Positions 58,269 to 64,000 of a DNA stretch of 64,000 nt are shown piece after piece. The notes beneath the pieces were generated by a model, which was not told the origin of the DNA, ran no database searches, and worked only from the letters and a program-made list of their open reading frames with translations. Where the stretch lies: contig JAPHSX010000053.1 of NCBI GenBank assembly GCA_026196575.1, positions 1-64,000 on the forward strand, in the 5' to 3' direction. This DNA comes from Gammaproteobacteria bacterium (GTDB lineage Bacteria > Pseudomonadota > Gammaproteobacteria > Thiohalomonadales > Thiohalomonadaceae). Both the position numbers and the translations under genes were made by a program. The stretch's first letter is position 1. Every line of letters starts with the position of its first letter.

Positions 58269-59098
58269 GTCTCGATTTTCCATTACTGTTGGTGTTGTTG
58301 ACCCTTGGCACCGGGGCGGTATGGGCGCTGGACAGCTTGTGGCTGAAACCGAGGCGGCAGCAGCGGGTAGCCACTCTGAAGCTCGACGGAGAGAGTGATG
58401 GCGAGCGCCTCGACAAGGCGGGGCGTGAGCCTTATCTGGTGGAGATGTCACGCTCCTTTTTCCCCATCATCCTCATCGTGCTGGTGGTGCGGTCGTTCAT
58501 CGTCGAACCTTTTCGCATCCCCTCCGGCTCGATGATGCCAACCCTGTTGATTGGCGACTTTATCCTGGTCAACAAGTTTGCCTATGGGGTGCGCCTGCCG
58601 GTGGTCAATTTGCGCATTCTCGACACTGGCAGCCCGCAACGAGGGGATGTCGCGGTGTTTCGTTACCCGGAAAACCCCAAGATCGATTTCATTAAACGTA
58701 TCGTCGGTGTGCCCGGCGATCGTGTCGTTTATATGAACAAGGTGCTCTATATTAACGGCGAGCAAGCCCCGCAACACTATCTTGGGAGTTATGTCGGAAT
58801 AGGAAGCGGGAATGTGATGACCGGGGCACGGCACCTGCAAGAGGAACTGAACGGCGTTGAGCATGAGATCCTGGTGATGCCCGGACGCAATGAGGTTAAC
58901 GGGAATTTCGATTATCTGGTGCCGGAGGGGAACTACTTTGCCATGGGTGATAACCGTGATAACAGTCGTGACAGCCGCTACTGGGGTCTTCTGCCCGAAG
59001 AGAATCTGGTAGGCAAGGCTTTTATGATCTGGATGAACTGGGACTGGCAACAGGATGGTGTGGTCGGCTGGGGTCGTCTGGGTAACGGGATTCATTAA
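58265..59098 (+). CDS. lepB: Signal peptidase I
   Basis: Removes signal peptides from exported proteins at the outer face of the inner membrane. It has 277 residues with two N-terminal membrane helices (about 4-22 and 65-80). The catalytic Ser89 is in [10 protein letters not shown] and Lys144 in [12 protein letters not shown]; the [14 protein letters not shown] segment closes the active site. The overlap with lepA implies co-translation. Confidence 0.97.
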   Translation: MSLDFPLLLVLLTLGTGAVWALDSLWLKPRRQQRVATLKLDGESDGERLDKAGREPYLVEMSRSFFPIILIVLVVRSFIVEPFRIPSGSMMPTLLIGDFILVNKFAYGVRLPVVNLRILDTGSPQRGDVAVFRYPENPKIDFIKRIVGVPGDRVVYMNKVLYINGEQAPQHYLGSYVGIGSGNVMTGARHLQEELNGVEHEILVMPGRNEVNGNFDYLVPEGNYFAMGDNRDNSRDSRYWGLLPEENLVGKAFMIWMNWDWQQDGVVGWGRLGNGIH

Positions 59099-59122
59099 CA
59101 AGGGTTATTTAAGGAGGATAAA

Positions 59123-59500
59123 ATGGAAATAAAATCACGAAAAAGACAACAGGGCGTCACCATGATCTCCGTCGCCTTTTTCCTGGGACTGCTGGCGTTT
59201 GCGGTGTTCACGGTACTGAAGCTGTTTCCGGTTTATATGGAGAGTTTTACCGTGGCCTCATCGGTAAAAAATTTGGAGAATAGGACCGAGGAGTACATGG
59301 GGGCGAAGGCGGTGAGGGATGCGCTGATGAAGAACTTTGGCGTTAACAACGTCACTGCTGTCAGCGCAGAGGATATCAGTGTGACCCGTGAGGATCAGAT
59401 GTATCTGGTCGATGTCAATTATGAGGTTCGCATACCCTATATCAAGAATCTCAGTCTGGTGGTGACGTTTGAAAATCACGCCGAGGTTCCCGCACGTTGA
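59123..59500 (+). CDS. DUF4845-family membrane protein
   Basis: A 125-residue protein with one N-terminal membrane helix (about 12-34, GVTMISVAFFLGLLAFAVF) after a basic start, and a small soluble periplasmic domain. This family is regularly found between lepB and rnc in gammaproteobacteria; the fold resembles pseudopilin N-termini. TAAGGAGG precedes the ATG. Function unknown. Its stop overlaps the rnc TTG start (TTGA). Confidence 0.85.
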   Translation: MEIKSRKRQQGVTMISVAFFLGLLAFAVFTVLKLFPVYMESFTVASSVKNLENRTEEYMGAKAVRDALMKNFGVNNVTAVSAEDISVTREDQMYLVDVNYEVRIPYIKNLSLVVTFENHAEVPAR

Positions 59501-60195
59501 CCCCCTCTGTCGAGCGACTCTGTGACAAGCTGGAATATCGCTTTACGCAGCCTGAGCTGTTGCAGCGGGCGCTCTGTCATCGCAGTGTTGGCAGTGACAA
59601 TAATGAACGGCTGGAGTTTCTCGGTGACGCTATTCTCAGCTATATAATCTCGGTTGAGCTGTTTCAGCGTTTCCCCGAGGTGGATGAGGGACGACTGAGT
59701 CGTCTGCGTGCCTCGCTGGTGAAGGGCGATACTCTGGCTCTGGTGGCGCGTGAGCTGTCGTTGGGGGAGTATCTGCAACTGGGGCCAGGTGAGTTGAAGA
59801 GCGGCGGCTTTCGCCGCAGCTCCATTCTTGCCGATGCCTTTGAGGCCCTGCTTGGGGCCATCTATCTGGACTCCGATATTGCTACGGTGCAACGGGTGAC
59901 GCTGCAGCTCTTTCATGAGCGACTGGCGGCAATTAACCCCGATACCGCGTTGAAGGATCCCAAAACCCGCCTGCAGGAGTACCTGCAGTCACGCCAATAC
60001 CCACTGCCGGATTACGAAGTGACACAGATCCGCGGAAAGGCGCATGCCCAGACCTTTACCGTAAGTTGTCGCATAGAGGCGCTGCAGATGGCAGTGAGCG
60101 CCGAGGCCGCCAGCCGGCGCAAGGCCGAGCAGCAGGCGGCCAAACTGATACTGGAAAAACTGGATAGTGAGCAGAGCAGAAGAGATGTTTCGTAG
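59497..60195 (+). CDS. rnc: Ribonuclease III
   Basis: Cleaves double-stranded RNA, including rRNA precursors. It has 232 residues with a TTG start. The signature [13 protein letters not shown] is intact, the second catalytic block is [13 protein letters not shown], and a double-stranded RNA-binding domain fills the C-terminus (about 155-225). Placement between DUF4845 and era is standard. Confidence 0.97.
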   Translation: MTPSVERLCDKLEYRFTQPELLQRALCHRSVGSDNNERLEFLGDAILSYIISVELFQRFPEVDEGRLSRLRASLVKGDTLALVARELSLGEYLQLGPGELKSGGFRRSSILADAFEALLGAIYLDSDIATVQRVTLQLFHERLAAINPDTALKDPKTRLQEYLQSRQYPLPDYEVTQIRGKAHAQTFTVSCRIEALQMAVSAEAASRRKAEQQAAKLILEKLDSEQSRRDVS

Positions 60196-61075
60196 CGGCT
60201 TCGTGGCCATCGTCGGCAGACCCAATGTGGGCAAATCGACGCTGATGAACCACATCCTGGGGCAGAAGATCAGCATTACCTCGAGCAAGCCGCAAACCAC
60301 GCGCCACCGTATTCTGGGCATCAAGACTGACGAGCAGAGCCAGGTGATCTATGTCGATACCCCCGGGGTGCACCTTAATGCGAAGAACGCGATGAACCGT
60401 TATATGAATCGGGCCGCGACCTCCAGTATCGAGGATGTGGAGCTGATCCTCTTTCTGGTCGAGGCGACCACCTGGACCGAGGAGGACGAGAATGTCCTGC
60501 AACGGCTGAAGGGGGTCAAGGCACCGGTGGTACTGGTGGTCAACAAGATCGATCGCATCAAGGAGAAGGAGGAGCTGTTCCCGGTACTGGAGGCGCTGGC
60601 GCAGAAGATGGACTTTGCCTCGGTGATCCCGCTCTCGGCGCTCAAGGGCTCCAATGTAAAGGCGCTGGAGCGGCTGGTCACCGAGCGGTTGCCCGAGGCG
60701 GAGCCGATGTTTCCCGAGGAGTACGTGACCGATCGCAGCGAGCGTTTTCTGGCCGCCGAGCTGATTCGGGAAAAACTGATGCGTGGCCTGGGCAAGGAGC
60801 TTCCCTATTCCACCACCGTGGAGATTGAGAGTTTCAAGCAGGAGAAGGGGATGCTGCGCATCCACGCCCTGATCTGGGTGGAGCGTCAGAGCCAGAAGCG
60901 CATCGTGATCGGCAAGGGTGGCGAGAAGCTCAAGGAGGTGGGACAGCAGGCACGGCTCGATATGGAGCGGCTGTTCGATACCAAGGTATTTTTGCAGTTG
61001 TGGGTCAAGGTGAAGGAGGGGTGGTCGGATGATGAGCGGCTCCTCAACAGCCTTGGTTACAAGGATGAGTTCTGA
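60167..61075 (+). CDS. era: GTPase Era
   Basis: Binds 16S rRNA and helps 30S maturation. The GTG start at 60167 gives 302 residues; ATG at 60185 gives 296 and has GAAGAG directly before it. The G domain has [15 protein letters not shown] and NKIDRI; the KH domain at the C-terminus has [17 protein letters not shown]. It overlaps the rnc end, so both are co-translated. Confidence 0.96.
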   Translation: MSRAEEMFRSGFVAIVGRPNVGKSTLMNHILGQKISITSSKPQTTRHRILGIKTDEQSQVIYVDTPGVHLNAKNAMNRYMNRAATSSIEDVELILFLVEATTWTEEDENVLQRLKGVKAPVVLVVNKIDRIKEKEELFPVLEALAQKMDFASVIPLSALKGSNVKALERLVTERLPEAEPMFPEEYVTDRSERFLAAELIREKLMRGLGKELPYSTTVEIESFKQEKGMLRIHALIWVERQSQKRIVIGKGGEKLKEVGQQARLDMERLFDTKVFLQLWVKVKEGWSDDERLLNSLGYKDEF

Positions 61076-61799
61076 GCAGCGGGTAGCGCTGCAACCCGCC
61101 TACCTGCTGCATCGCACGCCGTTTCGTGATAGCAGTCTGCTGCTCGAACTCTTTACCCCGGGGCATGGCCGCATTGGCCTGGTGGCGCGTGGCGCACGCG
61201 GTGCCCGCTCCAAACTCAAGGGGGTGCTGCAACCCTATCAGTTGCTGTTGATCAGCTGGAGCGGTCGCGGTGAGCTGCCGACGCTCACTGGCGCCGAGTG
61301 CCAGGATGGCGGCGTCTTTCTGCAGGGCGATGCCCTGATCAGTGGCTTCTATCTGAATGAGCTGCTGCTGCGCCTGCTGGCGCGTCATGACCCCCACCCC
61401 CATCTGTTTCACCGTTATCAGGTCGCACTGCAGGGCTTGATTGCCAACGCGGGGGTGGAGTGGGCGTTGCGCCTCTTCGAGCGTGACCTGTTGCAGGAGT
61501 TGGGTTATGGCCTGCTGCTAACCCATGAGGGGGGAGACGGCAAGGAGGTCGAGGCCGATGCCCTCTACTGCTATCATCACGAGTCGGGGCCGCAGCGCAT
61601 CGCCACCGAGAGCCGTGGCGTGCTCTCGGTGCGCGGCGCCACCCTGTTGGCGCTGGCGCGGGGCGAGTGTGGGGATGCGCAGTTGCGCCGCGAGAGCAAA
61701 CTGTTGATGCGCGAGGTGCTGGGGCGCTATCTTGGCCCACGTCCGCTTGCCAGTCGGGAGCTGTTTCGCCAGAAATGGCCATCTAGTCACGAGGAGTAA
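61065..61799 (+). CDS. recO: DNA repair protein RecO
   Basis: Loads RecA on gapped DNA with RecF and RecR. From the ATG at 61065 it has 244 residues and overlaps era by 11 bases. The N-terminal OB-fold has [22 protein letters not shown] and [16 protein letters not shown] [13 protein letters not shown]; the C-terminal helical domain lacks the zinc-finger cysteines of some homologues, as in most gammaproteobacteria. Confidence 0.93.
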   Translation: MSSEQRVALQPAYLLHRTPFRDSSLLLELFTPGHGRIGLVARGARGARSKLKGVLQPYQLLLISWSGRGELPTLTGAECQDGGVFLQGDALISGFYLNELLLRLLARHDPHPHLFHRYQVALQGLIANAGVEWALRLFERDLLQELGYGLLLTHEGGDGKEVEADALYCYHHESGPQRIATESRGVLSVRGATLLALARGECGDAQLRRESKLLMREVLGRYLGPRPLASRELFRQKWPSSHEE

Positions 61800-61802
61800 C
61801 TG

Positions 61803-62543
61803 TTGAGCGTTAAAGAGAACATTCTGCTGGGGGTGAATATTGACCATGTGGCCACCCTGCGTCAGGCACGGGGAACCCGTTATCCCGACCCCATTCAGGC
61901 GGCCATTGAGGCGGAGCAGTCGGGGGCCGACAGCATCACCCTGCACCTGCGTGAAGATCATCGCCACATTCAGGAGCGCGATGTGCGCCTGCTGCAGGAG
62001 ATTTTGCAGACGCGGATGAATCTGGAGATGGCGGTGACCGACGAAATGCTGGCGCTGGCCGAGGAGCTTCGTCCCTCCGACTGCTGCCTGGTGCCGGAGA
62101 AGCGTGAAGAGCTCACCACCGAGGGCGGACTGGATGTGGCCGCAGCGCCGGGGCGCATTGGCGATGCCTGCAAACGGCTGGCCGATGCCGGGGTGCGTGT
62201 CTCGCTCTTTATCGATGCCGAGCCCCGGCAGATCGAGGCGGCGCTCGCCTGTGGCGCGCCGGTGATCGAGATCCACACCGGCCACTACGCCGATGCCACC
62301 AACGAGGCGCAGCAGGCGCAGGAGCTGGCGCGTATTCGGGAGGGGGTGCGGCTCGCCCACGCGGCGGGGTTACAGGTGAATGCCGGTCACGGCCTGCACT
62401 ATCACAACACCCGCGCCATCGCCGAGATGGCGGCGATCCGTGAACTCAATATTGGCCACGCCATTATCGCGCGTGCGGTTTTTGTCGGTCTGCAAAGTGC
62501 CGTCGCAGAGATGAAACGTCTGATGGTTGAGGCGCGCGGGTGA
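61803..62543 (+). CDS. pdxJ: Pyridoxine 5'-phosphate synthase
   Basis: Joins DXP with 3-amino-2-oxopropyl phosphate to make PNP in the DXP-dependent B6 pathway. It has 246 residues with TTG start (GAGGAG 8 bases upstream), [15 protein letters not shown] at the start, and the [13 protein letters not shown] and [11 protein letters not shown] segments of the active site. Product PLP is used by the desulfurases and GnnB here. It overlaps acpS by 4 bases. Confidence 0.97.
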   Translation: MSVKENILLGVNIDHVATLRQARGTRYPDPIQAAIEAEQSGADSITLHLREDHRHIQERDVRLLQEILQTRMNLEMAVTDEMLALAEELRPSDCCLVPEKREELTTEGGLDVAAAPGRIGDACKRLADAGVRVSLFIDAEPRQIEAALACGAPVIEIHTGHYADATNEAQQAQELARIREGVRLAHAAGLQVNAGHGLHYHNTRAIAEMAAIRELNIGHAIIARAVFVGLQSAVAEMKRLMVEARG

Positions 62544-62920
62544 TCTTCGGCATCGGCACCGATATTGTCAGTGTGTCGCGCATGGAGCATGCACTGGCGC
62601 GACACGGCGAGCGTTTCGCGGAAAGAATCCTGGCTGCGGTGGAACTGGCGGAGTATCGCCAGAGCAGCAAGCCGGCCCATTTTCTGGCGAAACGTTTTGC
62701 GGCCAAGGAGGCGGCCGCCAAGGCCTTTGGCACCGGTTTTCGTGACGGGCTCGGGATGGGCGATTTTATTATCGGCCATGATGGGCTGGGCAAGCCGCTG
62801 CTGCAGTTTGCCGGACGCGCCGAGCTGTTCTGTCGTCAGCAGGGTGTCGGTGAGAGCTTTCTCTCCATCTCCGATGAGAAGGAGCACGCCGTCGCCTTCG
62901 TCACCCTGCTTAAATCCTGA
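62540..62920 (+). CDS. acpS: Holo-[acyl-carrier-protein] synthase
   Basis: Attaches 4'-phosphopantetheine to ACP. It has 126 residues with GTG start overlapping the pdxJ stop (GTGA). Family motifs [12 protein letters not shown] and [15 protein letters not shown] (magnesium and CoA binding) and the [13 protein letters not shown] end are intact. Active ACP supplies lipid A and fatty acid synthesis. Confidence 0.96.
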   Translation: MIFGIGTDIVSVSRMEHALARHGERFAERILAAVELAEYRQSSKPAHFLAKRFAAKEAAAKAFGTGFRDGLGMGDFIIGHDGLGKPLLQFAGRAELFCRQQGVGESFLSISDEKEHAVAFVTLLKS

Positions 62921-62934
62921 AGAGAGTGCCCCCC

Positions 62935-63348
62935 ATGCTGGAATATCTGTTTTTTGATGAGGCCATTCGTGACAAGTTCGTCGCCTTTCTTGCCGAGCGC
63001 AAGGTCGAACATCGGCTGAGTGACGCTGACGCCCTGCTGATCGAGGTAGCCGAGGATCTGGATGATGCCACGGGCGATGCCATCGACCACTGCTATGAGA
63101 CCCTGCTGCAGGAGACCGCAGCGCTGATGGAGCAGGGGGCCGATGCCCTGGAGAAGAATGTCGCCGGGGTGCAGGTGCAGTTGGCCGATGGTGCCATCTG
63201 CACCGTGCGGCTTGATCCCGACCTGGTGGGGCGCATCCTCGGTTGTATCTCCATGGCGGAGTTGCGCGACATGGTGCAAGAGGTGGCGCACTGGGTGGAG
63301 TTGAAGGACAACAGTCCGTTGTGTCATCTCGTAGAGCTTGAACAATGA
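62935..63348 (+). CDS. Hypothetical protein (137 aa), coupled to the MBL gene
   Basis: I do not recognise this protein. The ATG at 62935 gives 137 residues (a GTG 9 bases earlier gives 140). It is acidic and soluble, opening MLEYLFFDEAIRDKFVAFL with helices (about 10-30, 50-75) and a beta-rich C-terminal part with VQVQLADGAICTVRLD. A stretch near the end contains DNSPLCHLVE with one Cys; another Cys is in GRILGCISM. Its stop overlaps the next ATG, so it is co-translated with the metallo-beta-lactamase-fold gene. Confidence 0.75.
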   Translation: MLEYLFFDEAIRDKFVAFLAERKVEHRLSDADALLIEVAEDLDDATGDAIDHCYETLLQETAALMEQGADALEKNVAGVQVQLADGAICTVRLDPDLVGRILGCISMAELRDMVQEVAHWVELKDNSPLCHLVELEQ

Positions 63349-64000
63349 TGAAATTTTTCTCCCTGTTGCTATTACTGGTGAGTGTGCCTGCCACCAGTGC
63401 GCAGTTTGAGCTTGAGGTGCAGCAACTGGCGCCGAATGTCTATGCACTGGTGGGTGAGCTGGAGCAGCGCTCTGATGCCAACCTCGCCAACAACGCCACC
63501 TTTGGCGTGGTGGTGACGGAGGCGGGCGTCGTGCTGATCGACTCGGGCGGCAGTTACCGTGGTGCCGGGCAGATCGCGCAGACCCTGAAAAACATTACCG
63601 ACAAACCGGTGGTGCAGGTAATCAATAGCGGCGGCCAGGATCACCGCTGGCTGGGTAATGGCTATTTCAAACAGCAAGGGGCGCGGATCATCACTTCGGC
63701 GGCGGCGCTGGCCGATCAGAAGAGCCGTGCCACGGATCAGATGCTGGCACTGCAAAATTTTCTCACTGCCGATAATCTCAAGGGAACCGAACCGCTCTTC
63801 GCCGAGGAGAGCTTTGAGGAGTCAACGTCGTTACAGTTTGGCGGCGTGACGTTTGAACTGCAGCGCGTAGGCCCGGCACATACACCTGGTGATGTGTTGG
63901 TGTGGTTGCCACAACAGCGTATCGCCTTTGCCGGCGATGTGGTCTATGTGGAGCGCATGCTCGGGGTTGGGTCGATGTCCAATAGTGGTCACTGGCTCCA
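63345..64000 (+). CDS. Metallo-beta-lactamase-fold protein with altered zinc motif, N-terminal part (truncated by window edge)
   Basis: The frame is open to the window edge: 218 residues from ATG 63345. A signal peptide ends about at ATSA, so it is periplasmic. The fold is of MBL type (GVVLIDSGGSYRG; AHTPGDVLVWLP; IAFAGDVVYVERMLG). The HxHxDH motif reads S-G-G-Q-D-H (residues 95-100): two His are lost, while Asp99, His100, His179 and Asp198 remain. It may bind one metal. Similar exported MBL proteins occur near methanol/sulfur-oxidation genes; none is seen here. Function unknown. Confidence 0.8.
   Translation, partial: MMKFFSLLLLLVSVPATSAQFELEVQQLAPNVYALVGELEQRSDANLANNATFGVVVTEAGVVLIDSGGSYRGAGQIAQTLKNITDKPVVQVINSGGQDHRWLGNGYFKQQGARIITSAAALADQKSRATDQMLALQNFLTADNLKGTEPLFAEESFEESTSLQFGGVTFELQRVGPAHTPGDVLVWLPQQRIAFAGDVVYVERMLGVGSMSNSGHWL

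Overview
The window is an ordinary high-GC gammaproteobacterial chromosome segment, densely packed and with no rRNA, prophage, transposase, integrase or CRISPR array. Gene order (cdsA-dxr-rseP-bamA-skp-lpxD-fabZ-lpxA; queA-tgt-yajC-secD-secF; suhB/trmJ-cysE-iscR and the isc operon; recN-nadK; hrcA-grpE-dnaK-dnaJ; prfB-lysS; nadB/rpoE-rseABC-degP; lepA-lepB-rnc-era-recO-pdxJ-acpS) is that of gammaproteobacteria outside the enterics. HrcA/CIRCE control, a TatT-type TRAP transporter, a second cysteine desulfurase and an exported DsrE-like protein would suit a sulfur-oxidising lineage of the Chromatiales type. That placement is inference, because no sulfur-oxidation gene is present.

Layout. 1-8132 (+): envelope biogenesis, from phospholipid and isoprenoid precursors to outer-membrane protein assembly and the first lipid A steps. 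8179-11383 (-): lpxB with an aminotransferase and a dehydrogenase that fit GnnB and GnnA, so lipid A probably carries 2,3-diaminoglucose. 11564-16243: divergent ppc and pgi. 16240-19862 (-): a four-gene TRAP transporter with a TatT lipoprotein. 19999-20084 (-): tRNA-Leu(CAA). 20201-25666 (+): queuosine synthesis and Sec accessory proteins. 25726-25826: a REP-like palindrome cluster. 25878-26992 (-): an unknown 77-residue protein and suhB. 27104-35495 (+): trmJ, cysE and a full isc operon with an extra NifS-like desulfurase. 35554-38103 (-): recN and nadK. 38180-43248 (+): the heat-shock genes behind a sigma70 promoter overlapped by a perfect CIRCE. 43337-47510 (+): a Tat-signal DsrE-like protein, dapB, frameshifted prfB and lysS. 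47587-51802: HDOD protein, ygfZ, ygfX (without sdhE) and nadB. 51998-56346 (+): the sigma-E envelope-stress operon. 56463-64000 (+): translation, secretion, RNA processing and cofactor genes, ending in a truncated metallo-beta-lactamase-fold gene.

How the genes work together. Two envelope-stress parts meet here: RseP (window start) and RpoE-RseA-RseB-RseC-DegP (window end) form the sigma-E pathway, which watches the BamA/Skp/Lpx machinery at the window start. The isc operon supplies Fe-S clusters, and CysE next to it supplies the cysteine precursor. The strongest leads are the lpxB-gnnB-gnnA block with a Met169 LpxA, the TatT TRAP transporter whose binding protein has Trp where family members have the ligand-binding Arg, the duplicate desulfurase inside isc, the attenuated and repeat-containing dnaK-dnaJ junction, and the terminal MBL protein lacking two zinc-site histidines.
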